From Xanthobacteraceae bacterium (GTDB lineage: Bacteria; Pseudomonadota; Alphaproteobacteria; Rhizobiales; Xanthobacteraceae), in contig JAIELW010000001.1 of NCBI GenBank assembly GCA_019752575.1, positions 124,001 to 188,000 of the forward strand: a stretch of 64,000 bases of DNA. The letters are read 5' to 3'. Both the position numbers and the translations under genes were made by a program. Below are positions 8,541 to 17,179 of the stretch, piece by piece. Each line of letters starts with the position of its first letter. Within the stretch, counting starts at the first letter, position 1. The notes under the pieces are model-generated. The model worked only from the letters and a program-made list of their open reading frames with translations, did not search any database and had not been told where the DNA came from.

Positions 8541-9378
8541 GGCGGCCTCCGGCTGGCGGAAAAAATCGGCTGTAGTCGAGAAGCGAATCAGCCGTAGCGG
8601 TATTACGTAGCCGATGCATGTGATCGATCAAGCGCAGACTAAGCTTGCCGGAAAACCATGAAGATAGAGGGCGCTACGTAGGGGAAAGCCTTACGTGCAA
8701 AGCTGGCCCTTACCTCGTTTTCACAAAGCGCAAACCAGTACGAGAAAGCTCGATGGCTTTATCTCCGGGTAAGCTTCTGGATTGTAAGTGAAGAACACTC
8801 GGCGATTTCCTCTCTGCCGCCGATTCGAAAGTGATCCCGGGCGGCGCGATGCTGTCCGGGATTCTTTCTTATACTCCTCTCCAGATTTCTTCGTCCGAAG
8901 GAGCTCTTACGTCTCCGCTAAAGGGAGACAGTGGAGACCTCAAGAGATACCTTGAGGTGATTTCTAAATTGAATCCCTATTGGATGAGATGAGGAGAGAG
9001 ACTACTCCATCACCATAACTTTCAATTCACTCGAAGAACCCTTTGACTCCGGCCGTTGGGCGCAAAGCGACCCAGTTCCTCTTACCGGCGCTTGAGAAGA
9101 GCTTTTCTGCTTTCCCGACGAAGGCAGCTAACCGGAAGCCGCTCTTAACGCTACCGCTGGAGGCTGCAATCGGTGAAGGGATTGTCCCGGCACCAAAAAA
9201 GCATCCCGCATTTGAAACTTCACCTCACCAAACGCACTGGGGAATTTCCCCCCGTTGGTAGGGCAATAATCGGACGTGCAGTCGTAAGATGCGAAACCCA
9301 TTCATCTCGATGAGTCACTGTGACTCAGTACACGAACTGCCAAACGCACGTTAGGCAATTTGTGTTCAGGAGGCGCGT
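8541..9378. other. 840 bp gene-free spacer between sensor kinase and serine recombinase
   Basis: This spacer separates two divergent units. It contains the left copy of the island's internal direct repeat (8906-9114), inside which lies a perfect 8 bp hairpin (ACCTCAAG at 8937-8944, CTTGAGGT at 8951-8958) and a GTCTCC...GGAGAC hairpin just before it. An open frame at 9043-9261 runs through the repeat but has no ribosome binding site or recognisable product. Promoters for both neighbours presumably lie here; I could not identify them. Confidence 0.55.
8906..9114 (+). repeat. Internal direct repeat, left copy (about 210 bp, diverged)
   Basis: Two anchors match the right copy at 21263-21474 in the same order and nearly the same spacing: a 22-mer at 8906-8927 (20 of 22 identical) and GACCCAGTTCCTCTTACCGGC at 9069-9089 (exact), followed by AGAGCTTTTCTGCTTTC at 9098-9114 (exact). 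The middle is only loosely similar. The two copies bracket the recombinase, polymerase-like and tartrate genes. Confidence 0.75.
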
Positions 9379-10119
9379 ATGGCCCATTCAGCGTTATCAG
9401 ATACGAGAGAGCATAGGCTTGTTGCCTACCTTCGTGTGTCCACCGACAAACAAGGTATCAGAGGTCTTGGCATTGAGGCACAACGCCGAGCGGTGCACGA
9501 CTACGCACGAAGGCAAGGAGAAAGGGCCGTGCTCTTGGCGGAGTACATGGAGGTTGAGAGTGGACGTAGAGCCGACAGGCCCGAGCTTTGGAAAGCTATC
9601 GACCATGCTCGCAATGCTGGAGCCCTACTTGTCATTGCCAAGCTCGACCGTCTGTCCCGTGACGTGCACTTCCTCACCGGACTAGAGAAGGCGGGGGTCG
9701 AGTTCGTTGCCTGCGATATGCCCAATGCCAACCGCTTGACGATCACCATCCTCGCGGCAGTTGCCGAGCACGAGAGGGAGATGATCTCACAGAGAACTAG
9801 GAGTGCACTCGCTGTGGCAAAGGCGCGGGTGGCGTCAACCGGGCAACGTCATCACCCGAATATCAAACGCCTTGGCAACCCCTATGGAGCACGGGTACTC
9901 GAAGGTATGTCTAACGAGAAAGCCGTGACAGCAATCAAGAGACGAGCAGACGAGACGGCATCAAGGATCAAGAGGGTGATAAAAGACATTGTTGGCGATA
10001 CTGCGATGAGCACCGGCGAGATCGCGCATGCTCTCAACCAACGTGGCGTACTTTCGCCTCGCGGAAGGCGGTGGCATGCGACAGCGGTGACGAGGGTGTT
10101 GAAACGAACCAACTCGTGA
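9379..10119 (+). CDS. Small serine recombinase (resolvase/invertase family)
   Basis: A 246-residue recombinase. The N-terminal catalytic domain has YLRVSTDKQG with nucleophile Ser21, the arginine-rich VIAKLDRLSRD motif, and LAAVAEHEREMISQRTR leading into the long E-helix. The C-terminal part (about 185-246) ends in a helix-turn-helix recombinase segment, STGEIAHALNQRGV. AGGAGG five bases before the ATG supports the start. Proteins of this size usually act on short inverted or direct sites for inversion or resolution. It is the first gene of a plus-strand group with two unknown genes and a polymerase-like gene, which suggests it mobilises or rearranges this segment. Its target site is not identified. 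Confidence 0.9.
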   Translation: MAHSALSDTREHRLVAYLRVSTDKQGIRGLGIEAQRRAVHDYARRQGERAVLLAEYMEVESGRRADRPELWKAIDHARNAGALLVIAKLDRLSRDVHFLTGLEKAGVEFVACDMPNANRLTITILAAVAEHEREMISQRTRSALAVAKARVASTGQRHHPNIKRLGNPYGARVLEGMSNEKAVTAIKRRADETASRIKRVIKDIVGDTAMSTGEIAHALNQRGVLSPRGRRWHATAVTRVLKRTNS

Positions 10120-10205
10120 AAACTTAACTGCGAAAACTTTTCTTGCTTTGAAACGCGAAAGCATTCTATGCGTTTGGAGAGGGGACATCGTCATGGGATT
10201 TAAGA

Positions 10206-10724
10206 ATGATCTCCTCACATATCGAATCCAAAGACATTTGCATGTATGGAGCCGTTGTTAAGCTTCGCGGCAAGCTCTGCATCGGCTTTAGGCTTCATCT
10301 CCGCGATAAGGTCGTTGAATCTTATGGATGGATTTGGAGTAACCAAAACCCCTATGGGCAAATGCTGGCCCTCCAATGCGTCTTACGCGCTATTGCTGAC
10401 GACGACCGGGAGTTCACCCTTCGAGCTGTGTTCCGCACAGCACAGGTACGAATCCGCCTAGAACAGGCTCTCGAACGCGCGGCAAAAAAACAGTTTGGTA
10501 GGCCAGTTCGTCAGGCGCGAGAAGATGAAGCCGGGTGGTACGAGACCGCCCTCCTCTACAAACAACACTGTCGAGGAATCACCCCTGCATTCAGCGAGGT
10601 CGATCTGACTGAACTCAAGAAGATCGAACGGGAGATTGAAAACCAAGTCTACCAACTCAAGGGTGGGCTGTCTGGGTCAGACCCTGTGATGCTCGCCTGC
10701 GTGCTGCCGGGTGACGACCTCTGA
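10206..10724 (+). CDS. Uncharacterised protein, 172 aa
   Basis: I do not recognise this protein. It is soluble, with no signal peptide or membrane segment. It begins with a beta-rich stretch (MYGAVVKLRGKLCIGFRLHL) and continues with charged helices (FRTAQVRIRLEQALERAA and LTELKKIEREIENQ). The start is uncertain: ATG at 10206 has a weak ribosome site and a second ATG is at 10242. The stop overlaps the next ATG by one base, so it is probably translationally coupled to the zinc-motif gene downstream and functionally tied to it. The N-terminal strands and residues such as the DDDRE segment could fit an RNase H-like fold, but this is a guess. Confidence 0.65.
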   Translation: MISSHIESKDICMYGAVVKLRGKLCIGFRLHLRDKVVESYGWIWSNQNPYGQMLALQCVLRAIADDDREFTLRAVFRTAQVRIRLEQALERAAKKQFGRPVRQAREDEAGWYETALLYKQHCRGITPAFSEVDLTELKKIEREIENQVYQLKGGLSGSDPVMLACVLPGDDL

Positions 10725-11479
10725 TGTCTGATGGGAGAGCAATCAAGGCCCGCCTACTAAGCGACCTCGACGATCATATGCCTCGCTGTACGGTGCCGGA
10801 CTCCAAGACGGGAAAGCTGTGCAGCAGACCGACGTCACGCGCGTCTAAAGACGGCCTTAGCCCCTTCCTATGTCGATACCATCAGCAGCACCGACAACGG
10901 CATGGATCGACATGGTGCAAGACACCCAAGGCGAAGACCTTCGAGCCATACCTCAAGGCCGCGCTCGGCATCCTTGAGGTGAAGCACGACGATACCTTCG
11001 TGAAAGCCGCCCTCTCCTCTATCCAGCATCAGCTGGACAACGCCGGGCCATCCGAGATCGCAACTAGGCTTCGAGGTAAGCCTGCCAGCGAACGTGCACG
11101 GATTGCCTTAGCGAGGCTTCGAGACAGAGGCGTGGCACCTGACAGATTGTTGGCGATACCGGTGGCTATCCGGGCGTTGCTCCAAGAAGCAGATGGCTAC
11201 TTCCTGCGTGACCCCGAGTACCGGCAGGTCGCCGTAGCGAAGGCCGTTCATCGCCTGGCGTCCGGTACCCACAAGTCCTGGGATTTACACGAGCGTGATG
11301 GGCGCATTAGGCGAATTGAGATGCACGCCTATCCGCGCTCTTCGGGGCAGATACTGCGCTATCTAGGTGAACTCATCGAAGGAGAGGCTGAACTTGTAAT
11401 AGACAAACACCTAGATGGTGTCCTTAAGCTAAAGATTGCTCGCTACGGCAAATTCGAGCCCAAATCGCTGGCAAAGTAG
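10724..11479 (+). CDS. Uncharacterised protein with N-terminal Cys/His cluster, 251 aa
   Basis: Not recognised. The N-terminal 65 residues carry Cys22, Cys33, Cys50, His53 and Cys65, spaced like a treble-clef or zinc-ribbon metal site (CRYHQQH contains the third ligand pair). The rest is helical and basic, ending KIARYGKFEPKSLAK. A putative zinc site and high basic content suggest nucleic acid binding. The gene is coupled to the upstream 172 aa gene by a one-base overlap and lies between the serine recombinase and the polymerase-like gene. A role in replication or transfer of the module is inference. Confidence 0.65.
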   Translation: MSDGRAIKARLLSDLDDHMPRCTVPDSKTGKLCSRPTSRASKDGLSPFLCRYHQQHRQRHGSTWCKTPKAKTFEPYLKAALGILEVKHDDTFVKAALSSIQHQLDNAGPSEIATRLRGKPASERARIALARLRDRGVAPDRLLAIPVAIRALLQEADGYFLRDPEYRQVAVAKAVHRLASGTHKSWDLHERDGRIRRIEMHAYPRSSGQILRYLGELIEGEAELVIDKHLDGVLKLKIARYGKFEPKSLAK

Positions 11480-11583
11480 ATTTGTATCCTCGTTTAATCG
11501 AGACATCAGGTCCGTTTGAACGGGGCGCACATGTTGCGTAGTTATCAGGTCACTCCGCGCACTAAATCCAAGTTACATCGATC

Positions 11584-12864
11584 ATGAGCATCCAACTTCA
11601 ATTCGACCCCTTAAGCAGAGCGAAGAGCAAGACATTAACGTCAGAAATATCCGCGTTCATTGCTTTACTAAATAGCCGTGAGAGTAAGCTGGGTCTTCGC
11701 AAGCGAGAAAGACGAGAAATAGATCGAATAAATTTCAAGTTGGCGGCTGAAACTATCATCTGCAATCTACTAGTCACTGCGTCTATCAAGAACGCGAGAC
11801 TCTCAGTGCCGCGCAGCCACAAGATCATGTGGGGAGCCTCCAGATACCGGAACCGCGTTTACGGCCAGCACTTCATCTCTCTGTTAGACTTGCTTGAGAG
11901 TTTACAGTTCATTTCTGTGCCAACGAAGGGATTCCGAATCTCACAGTTGATCAAGCAAGCGACAACAATTGCTCCGAGAAAGGCGTTTCAAAAGCACTTC
12001 AATCTTAGCGGCTTCAGTTCAGATCATCTGACACAAGCAGAAGAGCCAGAAGTACTGTTGTTAAAATCCACAAAGGACTTGGACGGCTTTTCAGAACTAA
12101 TCGACTATAAAGAAACCGCGCAAACAAAACGACTTCGAAATCAAATCATAGAAATCAACAGGCAATTGCTGCTCGCTGAGATCACTATTTCTTTCAACAG
12201 AAACAGCCGGTCGATCAACGAAAAACAATTCCTGGTTAGTTCACACTATAGATCGCTTCGACGTGTCTTTAACAACGGGACATGGACCGACGGTGGCCGT
12301 TTGTTTGGTGGGTTCTGGATGAACATGGAGCGAAAGGAGCGGTTCTCCGCGATAAGGATTTCCGGAGAGAAAATCGCAAACGTAGACTACAGCTCTTTAT
12401 TCACGCGCCTTGCTTACGCACAAGGAAAGGCAAAACACCCGACAATGGATTCTTACGATATTCACGGAGATGGCTCTTCTCGCGATGGGTGGAAGACTCT
12501 TATGAACGCTCTGCTTTTTGCGAAAGCGCCTTTGAGGCAATGGCCAGACGGTTCGCGGGAACTGTTTGAAAAAGAGACTAGTCTGAGAGAAGCTGTTTCC
12601 CTTGTTAAGGAAAGGCATCATCCAATTGCTCATCTATTCGAGCAAGGGCTTGGTTTTCAACTGATGCGCATCGAAAGCGACATTCTCATTTCGATTCTCA
12701 AGCACCTTCAGGATAACGAAGTGCCTGCTTTGCCTCTGCATGATTCCGTCTTGGTTCCCATCTCTGCCGCGAAGAGAGCCAAAAGTGTTATGGAGAACGA
12801 GTTTAAGAGGCGCACCGGCTTATCGAGAGCTTACGTCTCGATAGATTATGGCGACCTAGGCTAA
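11584..12864 (+). CDS. Divergent family A DNA polymerase-like palm protein, 426 aa
   Basis: No full-length family is obvious to me, but the C-terminal half keeps three ordered signatures of the DNA polymerase A / T7-type RNA polymerase fold: motif A NVDYSSLFTRLAYA with Asp268, motif B RDGWKTLMNALLFA with Arg300 and Lys304 (R-x3-K, with Phe at the position of the usual Tyr), and motif C LHDSVLVP with His386-Asp387. The N-terminal 220 residues are helical and unassigned. There is no 5' nuclease or proofreading exonuclease domain. The A-to-B spacing (32 residues) is short, so the fingers are compact. The gene is more AT-rich than the flanking core and follows the recombinase group, with a 104 bp gap. 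It may replicate or repair the element, act as a primase, or be inactive. Confidence 0.6.
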   Translation: MSIQLQFDPLSRAKSKTLTSEISAFIALLNSRESKLGLRKRERREIDRINFKLAAETIICNLLVTASIKNARLSVPRSHKIMWGASRYRNRVYGQHFISLLDLLESLQFISVPTKGFRISQLIKQATTIAPRKAFQKHFNLSGFSSDHLTQAEEPEVLLLKSTKDLDGFSELIDYKETAQTKRLRNQIIEINRQLLLAEITISFNRNSRSINEKQFLVSSHYRSLRRVFNNGTWTDGGRLFGGFWMNMERKERFSAIRISGEKIANVDYSSLFTRLAYAQGKAKHPTMDSYDIHGDGSSRDGWKTLMNALLFAKAPLRQWPDGSRELFEKETSLREAVSLVKERHHPIAHLFEQGLGFQLMRIESDILISILKHLQDNEVPALPLHDSVLVPISAAKRAKSVMENEFKRRTGLSRAYVSIDYGDLG

Positions 12865-12890
12865 AAAAAATGGAGGACGATTTCTCGTCC
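12863..12890 (-). terminator. Rho-independent terminator of the tartrate operon
   Basis: On the minus strand GGACGA, a GAAA tetraloop and TCGTCC form a hairpin (12875-12890), followed four bases later by a run of eight T (12863-12870). It lies 30 bases past the last gene of the minus-strand operon, and overlaps the stop codon of the convergent polymerase-like gene. Confidence 0.8.
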
Positions 12891-12920
12891 CCCAGTCTGG
12901 GAGGAAACGTATATTCGAGT

Positions 12921-13325
12921 TTACTGACCGCGCGGATGCGGAAGGGCTCCAGCTTCCTTGAGCACAGAGTGAGCTGCTTTAAATGCGTCGAGACCGGCAG
13001 GAATTCCGCAATAGACAGTCGCGTGAAGCAGAATCTCTTTAATTTCATCAACGCTAACACCGTTCGTTAAAGCCCCTTTCACGTGCAGCTTGATCTCGTT
13101 GGGACGATTTAGTGCCGTCAGCATCGCGAGGTTCAGCATGCTGCGTTTTTTTCGATCCAGTCCAGGCCGCGTCCAGGCATAACCCCAACACCACTCCGTG
13201 GTGATGTTCTGAAAGGCCATCATGAAGTCGTCCGCCTGCGCTATCGATCCATCGACATAATCCGCGCCGAGCACTTCGCGGCGAACTTTCAATCCCTTGT
13301 TAAACTGATCACTATTCTGGCTCAT
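12921..13325 (-). CDS. Carboxymuconolactone decarboxylase-family protein (PcaC-like)
   Basis: A 134-residue all-helical protein of the CMD/AhpD family. The segment TEWCWGYAWTRPGL, then LNLAMLTALNRPNE and LLHATVYCGIPAGLDAF, resembles 4-carboxymuconolactone decarboxylase (PcaC) more than the peroxidase AhpD, which has a CxxC pair absent here. PcaC acts in protocatechuate degradation, but no other protocatechuate gene is nearby. It is the last gene of the tartrate operon, so it more likely handles a beta-keto acid or enol intermediate arising from tartrate oxidation (oxaloglycolate); this is inference. Confidence 0.8.
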   Translation of the reverse strand: MSQNSDQFNKGLKVRREVLGADYVDGSIAQADDFMMAFQNITTEWCWGYAWTRPGLDRKKRSMLNLAMLTALNRPNEIKLHVKGALTNGVSVDEIKEILLHATVYCGIPAGLDAFKAAHSVLKEAGALPHPRGQ

Positions 13326-13362
13326 TGTTTACTCTCCTCTCGTCCGTTGTTCTTCGAACCGA

Positions 13363-14775
13363 TTACTCGCCAATTCGCACGATGCGCAGATTATTAGTGG
13401 TGCCGGGCATTCCGAACGGAATTCCTGCTACGACAATCATGAGCTCCCTCGCCCGAGCGAACTCCTCCTTTACGACCGTCGCCACTGCGACATGGACCAT
13501 CTCTTCGTAGGACTTGACGTTCTCCGAATGGAAACTGTGTGCACCCCAGTAAAGGGCCATCTGTCGGGCCACCAGCAAACTCGGTGTAATTGCTACAATA
13601 GGAACACGAGGCCTTTTGCGAGCTACGCGAACCGCTGTAGTGCCGCTTGAAGTAAAACCTACGATTACGGCTGCTTGAATCTTCTCGGCTAGTTCTCCGG
13701 CAGCTGCTGCTATTGCATGGGGCGGTGACTGATCTTCTTCATCGGATATTGCAGATACTATCGTCGCGTAAAGTTTGTGCCGCTCGGTGCTACCAATGAT
13801 TCGATCCATCATCCCGACAGCTTCAACAGGATACAAACCCGCCGCAGACTCTGCGGAAAGCATCACCGCGTCTGCACCGTCGTAAATTGCTGTTGCGACG
13901 TCCGATGCCTCTGCTCGCGTTGGTGTGGGGGCATTTATCATCGAGTCTAACATCTGAGTCGCGACTATCACCGGCTTAGCGGCGAGCCGACAAACTCTTA
14001 CCAGCTCCTTCTGTACTCCTGGAACCTGCTCCGGCGGTATTTCTACGCCGAGGTCTCCTCTTGCCACCATGACGGCATCGGATAGTCGGACTATGTCGTC
14101 GATGCACGTTAATGCTGAGGGCTTTTCTATTTTCGCAATCAGCCCTGCGCGACCGGCAATGATTGCGCTTGCTTCCATCATGTCGCTGGGCCGCTGAACG
14201 AACGACAGGGCAACCCAATCGACCCCCAAATTCAAACCAAATTCTAGGTCATCGCGGTCTTTAGCGGTTAGGGGCGAGAAGTCGAGAAGTGTGCCCGGAA
14301 GATTGACGCCTTTACGATTTGAAATCTCTCCACCAGTTATTACTTTGACTTGAAATGTTTCTCTTCCAACATCGCTTACACGAGCGCGTACTTTGCCATC
14401 GTCGATCAGTATTTCCTGATCCGGAGAAATTGCATCAAACACTGCTGGATGAGGGAGCCGTATCGAGTAGGTTTCATCACCGCTGAGTGAAAATTGTAAA
14501 GTCTCACCCGCTACAACAGTGCGCTTACCTTGCGGAATAGCTCCAATACGGATTTTTGGGCCTTGAAGATCTTGTAGTACGCCAATTGGTCGTCCCACAT
14601 CCTTTTCAAGCTTTCGTATCGAAGCATACACCTCGGCGTGATCTTCTTGTGTGCCGTGACTAAAATTCATGCGGAATGTGTCAGCCCCTGCAAGAAAGAG
14701 GGCCTTAAGTATTTCCGGAGATGCGCTTGCCGGACCGATGGTGGCTACAATCTTTGCGCGACGATTCCGATGCAT
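13363..14775 (-). CDS. ttuE: Pyruvate kinase, tartrate operon isoenzyme
   Basis: A 470-residue pyruvate kinase with RAKIVATIGPAS at the N-terminus, MNFSHG and LQDLQGPKIR in the A/B domains, the active-site segment IAKIEKPSAL (catalytic Lys), MVARGDLGVEIP, and a C-terminal effector domain. It converts phosphoenolpyruvate and ADP to pyruvate and ATP. Agrobacterium vitis tartrate regions carry ttuE, a pyruvate kinase, in the same position after ttuC and ttuD, which is why I use the symbol. It closes the route tartrate, glycerate, 2-phosphoglycerate, PEP, pyruvate, using a chromosomal enolase. Confidence 0.9.
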   Translation of the reverse strand: MHRNRRAKIVATIGPASASPEILKALFLAGADTFRMNFSHGTQEDHAEVYASIRKLEKDVGRPIGVLQDLQGPKIRIGAIPQGKRTVVAGETLQFSLSGDETYSIRLPHPAVFDAISPDQEILIDDGKVRARVSDVGRETFQVKVITGGEISNRKGVNLPGTLLDFSPLTAKDRDDLEFGLNLGVDWVALSFVQRPSDMMEASAIIAGRAGLIAKIEKPSALTCIDDIVRLSDAVMVARGDLGVEIPPEQVPGVQKELVRVCRLAAKPVIVATQMLDSMINAPTPTRAEASDVATAIYDGADAVMLSAESAAGLYPVEAVGMMDRIIGSTERHKLYATIVSAISDEEDQSPPHAIAAAAGELAEKIQAAVIVGFTSSGTTAVRVARKRPRVPIVAITPSLLVARQMALYWGAHSFHSENVKSYEEMVHVAVATVVKEEFARARELMIVVAGIPFGMPGTTNNLRIVRIGE

Positions 14776-14786
14776 TTGCTGCTCGC

Positions 14787-16064
14787 TTAATTGACCAGGA
14801 TTGCTCGGATGTCATTGACGTTTGTTCGTGTCGGCCCTGTAACAACGAGATCGCCTAGTTCTGAGAAGAAGCTAAAACTATCGTGCTCTTCCAGATAATT
14901 TCTGGCGTTAAGACCCAATTCGCTTGCTCGCTTGAGGGTGTCCGGCGAAACGAAAGCGCCAGCAGCACGCTCAGTGCCGTCTAGGCCATCACTATCCCCT
15001 GCAATGGCCCAAGTGTTTGCTTGACCCTGCATTGCTATCGCGAAGCTCAGCAAGAATTCAGTGTTTCGACCGCCACGCCCTGGAACATCTCGGCAAATAG
15101 AGACGGTTGTTTCTCCTCCTGATAGAAGCACGGCGGGTGAACCAATCGGCATTCCATTATTACGAACTGACCTGGCAATTCCTGCCATTGCGATTGCAAG
15201 CTCCCGACTCTCGCCTTCAAGCGCATCACCCAGAATAATTGGATTGAGTCCTCGCAGTTGGGCGCTAGTTGCAGCAGCCTTCAGTGCTAATGTGGGCGCG
15301 GCGATAACCACAACATCTCCCTGCACTTGCTTCGGCGTTTCCCGATTAGAATCCAGAAGCAGCCGTGCTGCGACGGGCAACTCAATCCTAAATCTAGAAA
15401 CTATCTCCTTCGCATCAGAGACGGTTGATGCATCAGACACCGTAGGACCAGACGCGACAGTCGAAGGGTCGTCACCAGGTACATCGCTAATCAAGAGTGA
15501 GACCAACCTTGCAGGCGAAGCTGCCTTCGCAAGATGACCGCCCTTAATCTCAGAAAGATGCTTTCGAACAATATTAATCTCGCTGATCGTCGCGCCGCTT
15601 CGCAGAAGATCTTCGTTCACGCGTTGCTTGTCTTTAAGCGAGAGGCTTCCTGCAGGAGCGACCATAAGGGACGACCCGCCACCAGAGATCAGCGCAATAA
15701 CGAGGTCATCTCTGCTTAGGCCGTGCACGGCATTGCGAATTGCTTGACCTGCCATCTCACTCGCAGCATCGGGCACTGGATGTGAAGCTTCAATCACCCT
15801 AATTCTGCCAGCCGGCACCGAATGACCGTACCGCGTGACCACCACACCAGAAACATCAACTTCAGGCCACGCCGCATCAACGGCAGCAGCCATTGCCGCC
15901 GAAGCCTTACCGGCTCCAACGACAACACACCTTCCTCTGGGTTTCTCGGGCAGATTTCTTTGAACAGCCGCCACCGGATCAGCGCTGGCAACCGCCGCGT
16001 CGAAAATCCCTCGCAGCGTCCGTAGCGCCCAATCGTTCGATAGTTCTGGCAACACTAACAGCAC
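14787..16064 (-). CDS. ttuD: Glycerate 2-kinase (GK-II, MOFRL family); TtuD homologue
   Basis: A 425-residue protein with the DUF4147 N-terminal domain (VVGAGKASAAMAAAVD, then LISGGGSSLM) and C-terminal MOFRL domain (LSGGETTVS, AGDSDGLDG, ending GPTRTNVND). The family phosphorylates D-glycerate to 2-phosphoglycerate. The A. vitis homologue TtuD was first described as a hydroxypyruvate reductase, but the fold is that of class II glycerate kinases. The start is a GTG at 16064, immediately after the tartrate dehydrogenase stop (TGAGTG), which implies coupled translation. Confidence 0.88.
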   Translation of the reverse strand: MLLVLPELSNDWALRTLRGIFDAAVASADPVAAVQRNLPEKPRGRCVVVGAGKASAAMAAAVDAAWPEVDVSGVVVTRYGHSVPAGRIRVIEASHPVPDAASEMAGQAIRNAVHGLSRDDLVIALISGGGSSLMVAPAGSLSLKDKQRVNEDLLRSGATISEINIVRKHLSEIKGGHLAKAASPARLVSLLISDVPGDDPSTVASGPTVSDASTVSDAKEIVSRFRIELPVAARLLLDSNRETPKQVQGDVVVIAAPTLALKAAATSAQLRGLNPIILGDALEGESRELAIAMAGIARSVRNNGMPIGSPAVLLSGGETTVSICRDVPGRGGRNTEFLLSFAIAMQGQANTWAIAGDSDGLDGTERAAGAFVSPDTLKRASELGLNARNYLEEHDSFSFFSELGDLVVTGPTRTNVNDIRAILVN

Positions 16065-17141
16065 TCAAGCGTTCGATCCGTGAATGGCGTCAATGGCTGC
16101 TGCCGTGACGTCAGCGGTTCTCGCCTTGCCACCCAAGTCTGGAGTGTGAAACCGCTCATCGGCTGTTACGCGCTCTATAGCCAACATCAGTCTATTTGCA
16201 GCTGTCTTTTCGCCAAGGTGCTCAAGCATCATGACGGAGGACCAGAATGTGCCAATCGGGTTCGCCACTCCCTTCCCCGTAATGTCAAATGCTGACCCGT
16301 GAATGGGCTCAAACATCGACGGAAAGTGACGTTCCGGATTTAAGTTAGCCGTCGGCGCAATTCCGAGAGAGCCTGCAAGTGCGGCAGCCAAGTCTGACAG
16401 AATGTCAGCATGAAGATTGGTAGCAACAATCGTATCCAGTGTTTCGGGGCGCATCACCATTCTCATGGTCATCGCATCGACGAGCATCTTATCCCAAGTC
16501 ACGTCTTTAAACTCAGATGATACTTCAGCTGCGATTTCGTCCCACATAACCATGGCATGGCGCTGTGCATTCGACTTCGTCACTACCGTAAGCAGTTTCC
16601 GAGGCCTGGTTTGAGCAAGGCGAAAAGCAAATCGAATAATTCTTTCTACGCCTGCTCGCGTAAACATTGCCACATCGGTTGCTACTTCAAGCGGAGAACC
16701 CTGATGAGCACGTCCGCCGACACCGGCGTATTCACCTTCTGAATTTTCTCGCACGATTACCCAATCGAGCTCTTTGCCATTCACCTTGCGGAGCGGCGAT
16801 GTAATTCCTGGCAGGATACGAGTCGGGCGAACATTCGCGTACTGATCGAATGGCTGACAGATCGCAAGGCGAAGGCCCCACAATGTAATGTGATCTGGAA
16901 TATCCGGATGACCGGCGGACCCGAAAAGAATCGCATCATGTTTCTTGATCTGATCCCGCCCGTTCTCGGGCATCATGCGGCCGTTCTTCTTGTAGTATTC
17001 GCCGCCCCAATCGAAGTGATCGAACTTGAAGGCAAACGATCCTTCGCGCTTAGCAAGCGCGTTCAGAACCTCAACGCCAGCCGAGATAACCTCCGTGCCG
17101 ATACCGTCACCGGGAATGGCGGCAATGTTGTACGTTTTCAT
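16065..17141 (-). CDS. ttuC: Tartrate dehydrogenase/decarboxylase
   Basis: A 358-residue beta-decarboxylating dehydrogenase. It shows PGDGIGTEV at the N-terminus, VRPTRILPGITSPL, VRENSEGEYAGVGG, and the NAD/metal region TNLHADILSDLAAALAGSLG with GSAFDITGKGVANP. These match tartrate dehydrogenases of Pseudomonas putida and A. vitis TtuC rather than 3-isopropylmalate dehydrogenases. The enzyme uses NAD and Mn to oxidise tartrate to oxaloglycolate, or to decarboxylate it to D-glycerate depending on the stereoisomer. It follows the transporter genes by 38 bases, and abuts the glycerate kinase. Confidence 0.9.
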   Translation of the reverse strand: MKTYNIAAIPGDGIGTEVISAGVEVLNALAKREGSFAFKFDHFDWGGEYYKKNGRMMPENGRDQIKKHDAILFGSAGHPDIPDHITLWGLRLAICQPFDQYANVRPTRILPGITSPLRKVNGKELDWVIVRENSEGEYAGVGGRAHQGSPLEVATDVAMFTRAGVERIIRFAFRLAQTRPRKLLTVVTKSNAQRHAMVMWDEIAAEVSSEFKDVTWDKMLVDAMTMRMVMRPETLDTIVATNLHADILSDLAAALAGSLGIAPTANLNPERHFPSMFEPIHGSAFDITGKGVANPIGTFWSSVMMLEHLGEKTAANRLMLAIERVTADERFHTPDLGGKARTADVTAAAIDAIHGSNA

Positions 17142-17179
17142 TATATTCTCCGAGATTGCAGTTGCAGCGCGGTGTGCGC

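Noticed and set aside
9043-9261. A small plus-strand gene between the sensor kinase and recombinase
   Set aside because: It runs through the internal direct repeat, has no ribosome binding site, and its product is not recognisable.
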